Notes: generated by a model not told the origin, from the letters alone. A stretch of 18,337 bases of DNA from CAYVHB01 sp964450865 (GCA_964450865.1 CAYVHB010000046.1:1-18337), one strand, 5' to 3'. Counted from the stretch's first letter, positions 6,277-14,448 are shown. Program-made: numbers and translations.

Positions 6277-7347
6277 TTAATTGTCACCGGCCTGTCTTAT
6301 GCCGTTGCCGCTGTCGTTGTCGCGGCTTTCATTGGCGTTGCCGCTGTCGTTGTCACTGATGTTACTGTTATTGCTACCGTCCATGGCAACATTGCTGACC
6401 GGGACGGCCGGACCGCCACCAAAGCTGCTCAGACGTTCAATCAGGGATTGAAAGTCCTTCTTATAGACTATTTTAACATTGGTACCGGGGTACAGCTCAC
6501 GGACCTTTTTAAGCTTGCGGTTTTTTTCGGTGACATAGCGCTGATTCATGGTTGTCAGCTCAAGGTAGGTGTCAAACTTGGTCAGGTAGAAGTCGGGGCT
6601 GAAGGCCAGGGTGATGTTGCCTTCGGCATCCCACTCGATCGGGAAGGTCTTCGGCTCGTAAACCCATTCGATCTGGTACATGTCCAGAATCTTGGCGAAC
6701 TCGGCCTCGGCTGGATTCTTGAAGACCGGGAGCGCTGTCTGGTGATCAATGACGTCGGAGCGTTCGGCCTCCCGGGCCAGTTTGCGCCGCAAGGCCTGCT
6801 CTTTATGCATGGCAACGATGGCTGCAACGCATTCGTCAGTCGATATGGCGGCTGTATTCAGGGTCAGGTCGTAGAGCATGGCGTCGCTGAGGTCGCTGCT
6901 GAATACGGCTGACACGAAGCGTTTGTGTTTTTTATCGGCGGTGATCAGGATCTGCTCGGCTTCGGCATCGGAGACCCGGAACTGCTTCTTGACCCGATTG
7001 ATACGGACCTTCTCCGGAGCTACGATCCGGATGCGCAAGGCGTCCGGGTCATCAGCGAAGATCATGGAGGAGCCAAAACCGACAAGTACGGCAGATTGCT
7101 GGCTGGCTAGTTCAAACAGGCTTTTCTTGAGATAGTCGAGATAGGTACCGCCCGTTTGGGCAGGGGACAAATAAAATCGGGCGCTTTCGGTCAACAGGTG
7201 CAGATCACGGGTATCGGCTATTCTGGCAAAGAACCGGTCGATCAGCTGGTTACGGGTGATCAGGTCCCAGCCCAGCTTGCGGGCCAGGGCCTGGGCGATT
7301 TCATCACCCAGGCTGCCCATCTGTCGGGAAATCGTGATGATTGACAC
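6277..7347 (-). CDS. Cytidylate-kinase-like domain fused to a PD-(D/E)XK-like domain
   Basis: A 356-residue protein with three parts. Residues 1-200 match the cytidylate-kinase-like family: ISRQMGSLGDEIAQALARKL (5-24) replaces the common GSGGREI P-loop, then LVGFGSSMIFADDPDALRI and AEQILITADKKHKRF follow. Residues about 210-305 look like a restriction-nuclease fold. They have a helix with Glu216, a strand SPDFYL with Asp252, and YLELT with Glu263; Thr265 stands where the catalytic Lys usually is. The tail (about 320-356) is a low-complexity Asn/Asp/Ser/Gly stretch. I start at GTG 7347 because AGGGGGG lies seven bases upstream; ATG 7365 lacks a site. The role is unknown. Nucleotide sensing coupled to nucleic-acid binding or cleavage is an inference. 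It is the first gene of an operon with the HPRT-like gene. Confidence 0.75.
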   Translation of the reverse strand: MSIITISRQMGSLGDEIAQALARKLGWDLITRNQLIDRFFARIADTRDLHLLTESARFYLSPAQTGGTYLDYLKKSLFELASQQSAVLVGFGSSMIFADDPDALRIRIVAPEKVRINRVKKQFRVSDAEAEQILITADKKHKRFVSAVFSSDLSDAMLYDLTLNTAAISTDECVAAIVAMHKEQALRRKLAREAERSDVIDHQTALPVFKNPAEAEFAKILDMYQIEWVYEPKTFPIEWDAEGNITLAFSPDFYLTKFDTYLELTTMNQRYVTEKNRKLKKVRELYPGTNVKIVYKKDFQSLIERLSSFGGGPAVPVSNVAMDGSNNSNISDNDSGNANESRDNDSGNGIRQAGDN

Positions 7348-7379
7348 AGTAGTACCCCCCTTCATCTATGGTCTAATTT

Positions 7380-7388
7380 ATTATATCA
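7380..7388 (-). promoter_or_regulatory. Extended -10 promoter of the kinase-nuclease operon
   Basis: On the minus strand TGATATAAT is an extended -10 element (TGnTATAAT) with no good -35 box. Transcription would start about 25 bases before the GTG start at 7347. The -35 position falls inside the duplicated 31-bp element at 7393-7423. Confidence 0.65.
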
Positions 7389-7392
7389 TAAT

Positions 7393-7478
7393 CAGCAATG
7401 GGAACATGCAGTCAGCCGGTCCGGCCTGATATTTACCGGTGGAAAGGCAGCAATGGGAACATGCAGTCAGCTGGTCCG
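7393..7478. repeat. 31-bp direct repeat pair between the divergent genes
   Basis: Copies at 7393-7423 and 7448-7478 start CAGCAATGGGAACATGC and differ at one base (CCGG versus CTGG). The spacing is 55 bp. The left copy covers the -35 position of the kinase-nuclease promoter, so it may be an operator. Simple duplication is the alternative. Confidence 0.9.
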
Positions 7479-7543
7479 CAAGACTGCAGCGGATTGGATG
7501 CGTGAACAGGGGAAGGGGCTTGCGCGAGGTGTTGTGCGGTCGC

Positions 7544-7639
7544 ACCCAGGCGGCCAGCTTTGAGAGCAGGGGAAGCGGCCATCGTCAAAGGCCAGTCTGG
7601 CCAGACCCAGGCGGCCAGCTGCGTACACAGGGGAAGCGG
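7544..7639. repeat. 35-bp direct repeat pair upstream of the flavin oxidoreductase
   Basis: Two copies (7544-7578 and 7605-7639) begin ACCCAGGCGGCCAGCT and end CAGGGGAAGCGG, with a variable stretch between. Another CAGGGGAAGGGG occurs near 7508. The last copy runs into the ribosome binding site GGGAGG of the following gene. Together with the 31-bp pair, this fills the 303-bp intergenic stretch; no gene is seen in it. Confidence 0.85.
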
Positions 7640-7650
7640 GAGGTTTATTG

Positions 7651-8673
7651 ATGGCTCACACCTATCGGGGATTCCAAATAAAAAATCTGCATTTGAAGAA
7701 TCGCATTGTCATGCCGCCGATGTGCATGTACAGCAGTGATGAAACAGGCAAGGCCCTGGATTTTCATCATGTTCACTACGCGACGCGGGCGATTGGCGGC
7801 GTCGGCCTGATCATCCAGGAAGCAACAGCCGTAGCCCGCAATGGCCGGATTTCTGCCCGGGACCTGGGTATCTGGGATGATGCCCACGTGCCTGGCCTGG
7901 CAGCCCTGGTCGAGACGCTGCATGGCTATGGCACCCGGTGCGGGATCCAGCTCGGGCATGCCGGCCGCAAGTCCGATGCCGGCGAAGCTGTTATTGTCGC
8001 CCCCAGTGCCATCCGCTATAACGAATTTTACCAGCAGCCCCAGGTCTTGAGTATCACGGAAATTACCTCTGTTGTTGCCGCTTTCCGGGCTGCTGCCGGA
8101 CGGGCTGCGGCGGCCGGATATGACACCATCGAGATCCATGGTGCCCATGGCTACCTGATCCACCAGTTCTTATCACCCCTGACCAACCAGCGCGGCGATG
8201 AGTACGGCGGCTCCCTGGCCAATCGTACCCGCCTGCTGCGTGACGTGCTCAACGCGGTCCATCAGGTCTGGCCAGCGGACAAGCCGGTCATGCTGCGCCT
8301 GTCTGCCGTGGATTATGTTGCTGGTGGCCTGGATCTGGCCGAGACCATCCGGATCGTCCAGGCCGTCAAGGATCTGGTCGATGTATTTCATATCAGTTCC
8401 GGCGGTTTGCTTGACGTGGCGCCGAAAGTCTATCCGGGCTATCAGCTGCCCTTTGCCGAGGAGATTCGCCGGCAGTGCCAGGTTCCAGTCATTGCTGTTG
8501 GCCTGATCACGGAATTTGAGCAGGTAGAAGAAATCCTGGGTAATCAGCGGGCTGACCTGGTGGCTCTGGGCCGTGAACTGCTGCGAAATCCTTATTGGCC
8601 ATTGCTGCAAAGTGGCAAAGCCCGCTCGGTTGAGGTTCCCTATCCGCCACAATATGAGCGGGCCCGCCGCTAA
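7651..8673 (+). CDS. namA: NADPH-dependent flavin oxidoreductase, Old Yellow Enzyme YqjM type
   Basis: An FMN TIM-barrel ene-reductase of the YqjM/NamA subgroup (340 residues, usual length about 340) that reduces activated C=C bonds in the cytosol. Subgroup marks are MPPMCMYSS (21-29, with Cys25 and Tyr27 over the flavin), GIQLGHAGRKSD (98-109, Gln100 and His103), EIHGAHGYLIHQFLSPLTNQ (161-180, His163, His166 and Tyr168), RGDEYGGSLANR, and ALGRELLRNPYW at the FMN phosphate site. The C-terminal QYERARR matches the YqjM end. ATG 7651 follows GGGAGG at seven bases' distance; an in-frame TTG at 7648 is less likely. The DUF438-hemerythrin gene follows after 37 bp and is probably co-transcribed. 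The natural substrate is unknown. Confidence 0.92.
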   Translation: MAHTYRGFQIKNLHLKNRIVMPPMCMYSSDETGKALDFHHVHYATRAIGGVGLIIQEATAVARNGRISARDLGIWDDAHVPGLAALVETLHGYGTRCGIQLGHAGRKSDAGEAVIVAPSAIRYNEFYQQPQVLSITEITSVVAAFRAAAGRAAAAGYDTIEIHGAHGYLIHQFLSPLTNQRGDEYGGSLANRTRLLRDVLNAVHQVWPADKPVMLRLSAVDYVAGGLDLAETIRIVQAVKDLVDVFHISSGGLLDVAPKVYPGYQLPFAEEIRRQCQVPVIAVGLITEFEQVEEILGNQRADLVALGRELLRNPYWPLLQSGKARSVEVPYPPQYERARR

Positions 8674-8710
8674 GCAGCCCGCCGGGAAACCTGGAAGAAA
8701 GGACTGAGAA

Positions 8711-10078
8711 TTGAGTATGATCTATGATTTGGAACGGGTCAGCCGCCTGGCTGATTATGTGCGCGGGGTGCTGGGACAAGAAGACGGCCTGGGCCTTTAT
8801 CGGGCCTACCAGGCTGATCTCGAAGCGGTTTCACCGCATGAAGCTTTTGCGGTTTTCAGTGGTTTGCTGGAGAATGGTCAGACTGCTGCGGAAATATTGG
8901 ATATCCTGGACAAGGTGATCAATGTTTTTCACAAGGGGCTGCAGAAATATACGTGGACGCGCCCGCCGGCCGGCTCGTTTGCAGCTGTGCTGCGTCAGGA
9001 AAATGCGGCCCTGCTGGAGCGGCTGGACCGGATGCGGACGATCCTGATCGCCGGTGGCGCAAATGACCAGCGGCTGGCCCTGCTGGCGGCGCTGCGCGAG
9101 TTGCAGGCCTTCAATGCTCATTACCTGAAGAAGGAGAATATCCTTTTCCCTTATATGGAACAGAAAGCGCCGCGGTTTTCCGGTCTGGCGATCATGTGGG
9201 CGCTGCATGATGAAGCCCGCCGCGAACTCAAGGCGGCGATTGCCCTGCTGGCGGATGAGACTGCCGATGCCGCTGATATCAATGTGCAGATCGGCCAGCT
9301 CTTTTTTGCCATCCACGGCCTGGCCATCAAGGAAGAACTGATCCTCCTGCCGGCTGCCAGTGAGCTTTTCAGTCCCGCTGAGTGGGCGGAAATGAGCCGC
9401 CAGAGCTTTGACTATGGCTTTCCGTTTATTGAGCCGCCAGCGCGTCCAGATCACAGGCCTGCCGGTGAGACCCTGGCCGGCCAGACTGCTGGAGGAATAA
9501 CCGGAACATCTGCGGGAACGTCAACTGGCAGGTCCGCCGGAAAATCTGCCGGCCAGGCCACCGATGGGTCTGCTGGCATACAAGCCGGATCAGTCGAGAA
9601 TTTTACTGAATCAGGAGGGGGTGCTGGCGGGATGGATAATCAACAGGCCGCTGCAGATGTGGACAGTTCGCTGTGGTTGAAAACGGAAACCGGCATTTTA
9701 AATCTTGAACAGGTTGTCCTGATCTTCAATGCCCTGCCGGTCGATTTGTCATTTGTTGATGAGAACAACAAGGTTCGCTTCTTTAGCCGGCCTGAAGAAC
9801 GGATCTTCCCCCGTTCGCCAGCCATTATTGGCCGGGATGTCCGCAATTGTCATCCGCCGGCCAGTGTAGCTATCGTCGAAGAAATCGTTGCCGCATTCCG
9901 CGCCGGCCGGCAGGACCGGGCCAGCTTCTGGATCGACTTGCATGGCCGCAAGATCCTGATCCAGTATTTTGCCCTGCGTGATGCTGCCGGGACTTATAAA
10001 GGCGTGCTCGAAGTCAGTCAGGATATTACGGGCATCTCACAGCTCACCGGCGAACGCCGGTTGCTGGACTGGTCTTGA
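8711..10078 (+). CDS. DUF438-hemerythrin-PAS domain protein
   Basis: A 455-residue cytosolic protein with three regions. Residues 1-75 match DUF438. Residues about 85-235 are a hemerythrin-like bundle with likely iron ligands His137, Glu142, His166, His202 and Glu208 or Glu209. The usual first GHP histidine is absent here (PPAGSFAAVLRQEN). Residues about 325-445 are a PAS domain with the family signature NCHPPASVAIVEEIVAAFR, then FWIDLHGRKILIQYFALRD and GVLEVSQDITGI. The linker (about 250-305) is a Gly/Ala/Ser/Thr repeat. Such proteins are thought to sense oxygen, nitric oxide or redox state through iron and a PAS ligand; the exact signal is unknown. The start is TTG 8711, with AAAGGA seven bases upstream; an ATG at 8717 is the alternative. 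Confidence 0.9.
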   Translation: MSMIYDLERVSRLADYVRGVLGQEDGLGLYRAYQADLEAVSPHEAFAVFSGLLENGQTAAEILDILDKVINVFHKGLQKYTWTRPPAGSFAAVLRQENAALLERLDRMRTILIAGGANDQRLALLAALRELQAFNAHYLKKENILFPYMEQKAPRFSGLAIMWALHDEARRELKAAIALLADETADAADINVQIGQLFFAIHGLAIKEELILLPAASELFSPAEWAEMSRQSFDYGFPFIEPPARPDHRPAGETLAGQTAGGITGTSAGTSTGRSAGKSAGQATDGSAGIQAGSVENFTESGGGAGGMDNQQAAADVDSSLWLKTETGILNLEQVVLIFNALPVDLSFVDENNKVRFFSRPEERIFPRSPAIIGRDVRNCHPPASVAIVEEIVAAFRAGRQDRASFWIDLHGRKILIQYFALRDAAGTYKGVLEVSQDITGISQLTGERRLLDWS

Positions 10079-10104
10079 GGGTCACCCGCGGTCCGGGATA
10101 AAGC

Positions 10105-10136
10105 GGCTGCCGGTTGCAGGACTGGGGCCGGCAGCC
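10105..10136. other. 9-bp inverted repeat after the PAS-protein gene
   Basis: GGCTGCCGG and CCGGCAGCC flank a 14-base loop shortly after the stop codon. No T-run follows, so it is only a possible transcript-end structure. The rest of 10079-10279 has no supported gene. Confidence 0.4.
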
Positions 10137-10279
10137 TGTTCCGGGTGTTTCATGATCGAAACAGCATCAATGGAACGGGCAAGGGGCCATCCGATGGATG
10201 AGCCGGCAGCCCCGGGCTTCTTTTGGTTGCCGATAACCGGCCAACAGAACGGCCTCCACATTGATGGAGTGACAACCGT

Positions 10280-10630
10280 CTAAGGCTGCGAACCATCAAT
10301 CACTGTCGGTCCGGCCAGCTCCAGGATGCGGGCCAGCCGGTCAAAATCGATGAATCGGCTCTCGCGCAGGATTTCCCGCCCATTGAGGATCACCAGGATT
10401 GTTGGTACAGTAAAGACCAGGCGCTGGGCGGCAACGGCTGGCTGGGATTGCGCGTCAATCTGGATGACTGGCCATTGCCAGGCTTGGGCCAGCTCCGCGG
10501 TTCGTGGCCAGGTTGCATGACAGACATTACAGCGCGAAGCACTGAAATGGATCACCAGCCAGGGTTGCCTGGCCAGTTTTTCTTCCAATTCTGCTGCAGT
10601 CAGATTATTCAGGTCCCAATCCAGAAGCAT
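10280..10630 (-). CDS. Thioredoxin-fold protein with CNVC active site
   Basis: A 116-residue single-domain thioredoxin-like protein, probably cytosolic because no signal peptide is seen. LVIHFSASRCNVCHATWPRT (25-44) carries the CxxC pair Cys34/Cys37. VPTILVILNGREI (75-87) supplies the cis-proline Pro76. The active site CNVC differs from the classical WCGPC, so its redox potential and partner are uncertain. ATG 10630 has AAGGGG five bases upstream. It follows the DUF3783 and YyaL genes on the same strand but is separated from DUF3783 by 134 bp, so co-transcription is uncertain. It likely serves thiol-disulfide exchange. Confidence 0.85.
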   Translation of the reverse strand: MLLDWDLNNLTAAELEEKLARQPWLVIHFSASRCNVCHATWPRTAELAQAWQWPVIQIDAQSQPAVAAQRLVFTVPTILVILNGREILRESRFIDFDRLARILELAGPTVIDGSQP

Positions 10631-10764
10631 GGTGTCCCCTTCGTTTGTGTGTCAGATCGTTAGTCTTCACCGGATAATCACATCTGCAGGACCCCGGGCC
10701 GGCTTGTTAGCGGCAGTGACTGGTAAACAGGCCGGTCCCAACGGCTGCCTCGCTGCAACCGGCT

Positions 10765-11406
10765 TTAATCAACTGCCTGAAGCTTCGCCTGCAAATTGGC
10801 TACGGCCTCCTGGAGCCCGGTGCGGGCGGCATTGATCACCGGCAGGTCGGGTGGCTGCCTTTGCTGTAAAATGGCGCGCCCGCGCTGCAGGGCAGCTGCC
10901 AGCTCTTGCGTATCTTGCTCTATTGAGCCCGCCGGAATTTGGCCGGATCCGGCGATGGGCCGTGGTGCCTGCAACGCTTGCAGCAGGGTATCGCCTTGCT
11001 GGACCTGACGGTAGAGCTGTTCGCGGGCCTGCATGATTTCATGTTCACTGCGCAGCTCATGCATCAGGTCAATCAGCGGCCAGCCCTGGTTGCTGGGTGT
11101 GACCACACACTTGAGCGCGCTCCGGCCGGCGCCGGCTTTGCGCAACCCGTCCAGCAGCTGATTGATCTGCTCATCATAAAGATCTTTCATGATTATCATT
11201 TCTTCAGCCCGGGCTGGTCCCTCATAGATTCCCGGCTGTTGTTCAAATCCCTTGATTCCTGCACAGTAACCGACCGTCTGGTTCAATTGTTCGCCGGTAA
11301 TGGTGCGGCCCGGCATTTTCATGATCCGCAGCACATTACGGACTGCCTGGCCTTTTTCTGTATCCGGATCCAGATGATAGAGCAGAACAAGCGCTTTGCC
11401 TGTCAT
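10765..11406 (-). CDS. DUF3783 family protein
   Basis: A 213-residue protein of unknown function. The N-terminal half (ALVLLYHLDPDTEKGQAVRN, then AEEMIIMKDLYDEQINQLLD and LKCVVTPSNQGWPLIDLMHE, to about residue 118) matches DUF3783, a clostridial family. Residues about 120-213 are a Gln/Ala-rich, mostly helical extension likely to form a coiled coil. No signal peptide or membrane helix is present. ATG 11406 has a GGCAGGG-type site nine bases upstream. It lies downstream of the YyaL gene with a 233-bp gap that contains a candidate promoter, so it may be expressed on its own. Confidence 0.75.
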   Translation of the reverse strand: MTGKALVLLYHLDPDTEKGQAVRNVLRIMKMPGRTITGEQLNQTVGYCAGIKGFEQQPGIYEGPARAEEMIIMKDLYDEQINQLLDGLRKAGAGRSALKCVVTPSNQGWPLIDLMHELRSEHEIMQAREQLYRQVQQGDTLLQALQAPRPIAGSGQIPAGSIEQDTQELAAALQRGRAILQQRQPPDLPVINAARTGLQEAVANLQAKLQAVD

Positions 11407-11579
11407 AATATTGCCCTGCCTTTCCTGTCAATGTTATTTGTGTTTTAACTTGAGCGGCGTTCATCCCGTTTCATCACGAATGTACGTTATCGCAGACTGA
11501 TCTGATGAATGCTGTCGGGATTATCAAAGGGTGGTTCACCCCGGGTCATGACGCGACTGGCAGCCCCGGAATGCTATAC

Positions 11580-11610
11580 ATTATAAACAAAAGCGGCCAG
11601 TATTCGTCAA
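11580..11610 (-). promoter_or_regulatory. Candidate promoter of the DUF3783 gene
   Basis: On the minus strand TTGACG (11605-11610) and TATAAT (11580-11585) are separated by 19 bases, slightly long. The predicted 5' leader is about 165 nt. It contains a small GGGTG/CACCC inverted repeat at 11529-11541. Confidence 0.4.
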
Positions 11611-11639
11611 TGCTAAACTCGGGTTTGTTCTCCCCGGGT

Positions 11640-13649
11640 TTATTCTTCTGGGCATGGTGTGGGTATGGCCAGGGTCCGGCAAGCGCCCTGATAACAGTCG
11701 CTCTCCGGTTCACCGCGTTTTTGCAGGGCGTTGGCTGGCAACTGGTTCCAGGCAAGCGGCTGGCGCGTGGTATAGACATGGAACTGGCCGTTGCGCACCA
11801 GCATAGCCAGATTATAGAAATCAAGCTGAAAGGGCTGGCGGTAATCGGCCGGCGAGACTGGCCGATCCAGCAAAATCGCGGCCCGGGCCAGACCCAGCTC
11901 CGCCAGGCTGGGGCTGGCTGGAGTCGGGTGATCAAACCAGGCAGCGGCTACCGGCTGAAAGTCACCGGCGCTGGCTTCCAACCACTGACCATTCTGGCGA
12001 AAAGCTGCTACAGCCATGATCAGCCGGGGCAGCCAGGGCAGCCAGGCTGCATCCGTTTCGGCCAGGAAGCTGACGGCAGTCAGCAGACTGGCCGCGTCGA
12101 ACAGGAACGTGACGCCGGGACCGGTATCTGAAAGGGTGTCCGCGGGACCCAGGCCGTTCGCTGCTGCTGAAGCGATGGTGTTACTGGCAGTTGTGGTCAT
12201 GACGCTGTCCGCCGGATGCGCCGGGTCTGTCCCGCTGTCCTGATTCAGCTGATCGTTCAAGGCCCGTTCTCTGCCAGGCGTGTGCCAGGCATGTGCCAGT
12301 TTATTCTGTTCCTCGTGCCAGAACTGGTCCAGAATCCGCCTGACCAGCCGGGCCGCCTCAATCTCCAGCTGCGGCTGGTCCAGCAATCGGGCCGCCTGGA
12401 TCAGGGCTATTGCCGCCAGGGCATTCAAGCCACTCAGAATCTTGTCATCACGCCCCGGCTGGGCCCGCTTGCGCCGGCTGGCCAGCAATTTGGCCTCGAT
12501 TGCTGGAATACCCCCCGTTTTGCCTGGATCTGGTGCCGAAGCCGGCAACGATTCTCCCTGATCAGGTGACTGCTGATCCCGGCGGATCAGATGGATCTGG
12601 CCTTCGAAATTTCCGTCCGGTGACAGTTCGTAGTGTGATTGCAGGCTTGCCAGTTCGTCCGGGTCCAAAATAGCCTGCAATTCCGTCCAGCGCCAGAGAT
12701 AGGTCGCACCCTCGTGATGGTTGGTATCGGCATCGTGAGCCGTGATGAAAAATCCATCCGCAGCGAAGGTTTCCAGCAGACAGCGAACCAGTCCCCAGGC
12801 CATCGTCCTGAAATCAGGATCACCCAGAACCCGCCCCGCCAGGGCGAATGTCCAGAGCGCCAGCGCCTGATCATAGAGCATTTTTTCAAAATGGGGAATT
12901 GTCCAGGCCTCATCGACGCAATAACGGAAAATGCCACCCTGCAAATGGTCGTGCAGGCCGCGGCGCTGGATTTGCTGCAGCGTCAGGCGGCAGATACGGG
13001 CAATTCTATCATCCGGTTGAATGCTGTATGTATACAGTAAAAACAGCAGGGTTGTATGGGGTGGGAACTGAGCCCCTTTGCCAAAACCGCCCCGGCGCTC
13101 ATTGGCAAAGCCCAGGATCTGGTCAATCAGGTTATCCTCCGGAACCGCAGCCGGCATGCTTTCCCGGGCAACAAAAGCGGTTATCTCAGCCTGATGAGCC
13201 TGGATATGCTGGAGAACTTGCCGGCAAATTGTGATAAATGCCGGCATCTGGCCGATTGCTTGAGCCGGCGCATACGTCAGTGCGTAAACCGGCTTTAGAT
13301 CCGGTGTCAGGAAAACATTGAGCGGCCAGCCGCCAGAACCTTGCTGGCTGACCAGGAATTGCATCATGACCTGGTCTATGTCCGGTCGCAACTCCCGGTC
13401 AATTTTGATGCAGATAAAATGCTGATTGAGGAACGCCGTTGTGGCCGGATCCGCGAAGGCGCCATCAGCCATCACGTGACACCAGTGGCAGGTTGCGTAG
13501 CCAATCGAGATCAGCAGCGGTTTGTGCAGATTCTGCGCCGCTTCAAGAACTGGCGTACTCCATTCCTGCCACCAGATCGCCTGGCTGCGATGCTGTTGCA
13601 AATACGGTGAAAACGAGCGATCAAGGTTATTACGCTTGAGGTCTAGCAT
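11640..13649 (-). CDS. YyaL/DUF255 thioredoxin-domain protein
   Basis: A 669-residue member of the YyaL / spermatogenesis-associated protein 20 family. The N-terminal thioredoxin domain carries FSPYLQQHRSQAIWW (13-27), then LLISIGYATCHWCHVM (45-60, CxxC Cys54/Cys57), DRELRPDIDQVMMQ and GSGGWPLNVFLTPD. The rest resembles the family's six-hairpin (alpha/alpha) barrel related to N-acylglucosamine 2-epimerases, with GGIFRYCVDEAWTIPHFEKMLYDQA and HDADTN. Low-complexity insertions near residues 395-415 and 500-530 separate barrel segments. The biochemical role is not established; redox-linked sugar or protein modification is conceivable. ATG 13649 has AAAGGA six bases upstream and is preferred over the in-frame ATG at 13676. 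No signal peptide is seen. Confidence 0.9.
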   Translation of the reverse strand: MLDLKRNNLDRSFSPYLQQHRSQAIWWQEWSTPVLEAAQNLHKPLLISIGYATCHWCHVMADGAFADPATTAFLNQHFICIKIDRELRPDIDQVMMQFLVSQQGSGGWPLNVFLTPDLKPVYALTYAPAQAIGQMPAFITICRQVLQHIQAHQAEITAFVARESMPAAVPEDNLIDQILGFANERRGGFGKGAQFPPHTTLLFLLYTYSIQPDDRIARICRLTLQQIQRRGLHDHLQGGIFRYCVDEAWTIPHFEKMLYDQALALWTFALAGRVLGDPDFRTMAWGLVRCLLETFAADGFFITAHDADTNHHEGATYLWRWTELQAILDPDELASLQSHYELSPDGNFEGQIHLIRRDQQSPDQGESLPASAPDPGKTGGIPAIEAKLLASRRKRAQPGRDDKILSGLNALAAIALIQAARLLDQPQLEIEAARLVRRILDQFWHEEQNKLAHAWHTPGRERALNDQLNQDSGTDPAHPADSVMTTTASNTIASAAANGLGPADTLSDTGPGVTFLFDAASLLTAVSFLAETDAAWLPWLPRLIMAVAAFRQNGQWLEASAGDFQPVAAAWFDHPTPASPSLAELGLARAAILLDRPVSPADYRQPFQLDFYNLAMLVRNGQFHVYTTRQPLAWNQLPANALQKRGEPESDCYQGACRTLAIPTPCPEE

Positions 13650-13747
13650 CCTGTATCCTTTCTGCCAGCCGGCCATGCGCGAAGCGGGCTGTCGTCCGGG
13701 CCGCTCATGAACGGACTTTGCCTGGACTTGCCTGAGGTCTGATCATG

Positions 13748-13758
13748 ATGATTATCAT
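13748..13758. promoter_or_regulatory. Palindrome at the predicted YyaL transcription start, possible operator
   Basis: ATGATTATCAT is a perfect palindrome around one central base. With its flanks it resembles a Fur/PerR-type 7-1-7 box only partly (about 10 of 14 positions by eye). The rest of the 348-bp stretch 13650-13997 contains two small hairpins: CTGGCG/CGCCAG (13845-13860) and GCAAGG/CCTTGC (13886-13902). It holds no supported gene. Confidence 0.3.
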
Positions 13759-13762
13759 ACTG

Positions 13763-13792
13763 CTTATACAATGTTTTTGCTGTTCATTCCAA
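13763..13792 (-). promoter_or_regulatory. Candidate promoter of the YyaL gene
   Basis: On the minus strand TTGGAA (13787-13792) and TATAAG (13763-13768) are separated by 18 bases. The expected start, near 13756, falls in an ATGATTATCAT palindrome (13748-13758). Confidence 0.45.
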
Positions 13793-13997
13793 GCTTTACA
13801 AAAACGTATGGTCTCGCTAAACTGATGAATACATCTGTGACTTTCTGGCGTATGCGCCAGTTGTGTCCTGGACAAGCCGTGAAGAGCAAGGCGAGTCCTT
13901 GCAGGGAAATGAGGTTTTGCATCGTGCCTGATCGCAATCCACCTGACGCCAGCTATTGTGGTCCCGCCATGGCCATCGGTTTGCCGAGGTTCCAGTC

Positions 13998-14330
13998 ATG
14001 AAGCTGGTCCATCGCCGTCTGCTGGGTCTGGGCCTGCTTCTGATCGTTTTTTTAACTGCCTACTCCTGGTTTTTTCGCACTTATCTGGATGATCAGCAGT
14101 ATTTGCGTCTGGCCCTGGCGGCGACCGGTCATGACCCGGCGATTATTAACACCGAGGAGCCGGACTTCGAAGTGATTCAATATCAGGGCCGCCTGGTGGT
14201 CCATCTGGTTTTCCAGACCTTTCGCCATGCTCAGATGGGCTCGATCAGCCTGTATATTGATATTTTTGAGCGCCGGGTCAGTGAAATGCGGCAGCTGGGC
14301 TATGTCATGCGCCTGGCCCCGTTTCCCTGA
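13998..14330 (+). CDS. Small membrane-anchored protein of unknown function
   Basis: A 110-residue protein that I do not recognise. It starts with a positive stretch (MKLVHRR) followed by one hydrophobic helix (about 8-26, LLGLGLLLIVFLTAYSWFF). This indicates an N-terminal anchor or uncleaved signal, with the remaining about 80 residues outside the membrane. That part alternates short strands (FEVIQYQGRLVVHLVFQTF, ISLYIDIFERRV) and may be a small beta-rich fold. ATG 13998 has GAGG about eight bases upstream; an in-frame ATG at 13956 adds 14 unlikely residues. The leader contains two hairpins. The transglutaminase-like gene follows after 118 bp on the same strand. Confidence 0.65.
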   Translation: MKLVHRRLLGLGLLLIVFLTAYSWFFRTYLDDQQYLRLALAATGHDPAIINTEEPDFEVIQYQGRLVVHLVFQTFRHAQMGSISLYIDIFERRVSEMRQLGYVMRLAPFP

Positions 14331-14448
14331 ATCACATGAACGGATGGCTTTCGGCCTGACTGGCCGGCTGCCTGCCTGATAACGGAATTTATAGCCGTAT
14401 GATGAAACGCATTGCAGTCATGATTGTCCTGTCAGAAGGGAAGGCAGT

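Noticed and set aside
6271..6912. A 213-codon plus-strand frame with a hydrophobic start
   Set aside because: It is the reverse of the kinase-nuclease gene; its hydrophobic start is the complement of the Asn/Asp/Ser tail.
11505..12131. A 208-codon plus-strand frame
   Set aside because: Most of it is antisense to the YyaL gene, and its translation matches no family.
13748..13758. Fur or PerR box
   Set aside because: Only about 10 of 14 consensus positions match by eye and the flanks break symmetry, so it is listed only as a generic operator candidate.
13771..14001. A short plus-strand frame before the small membrane protein
   Set aside because: It has no ribosome binding site, overlaps two hairpins of the probable leader and shows no domain-like pattern.
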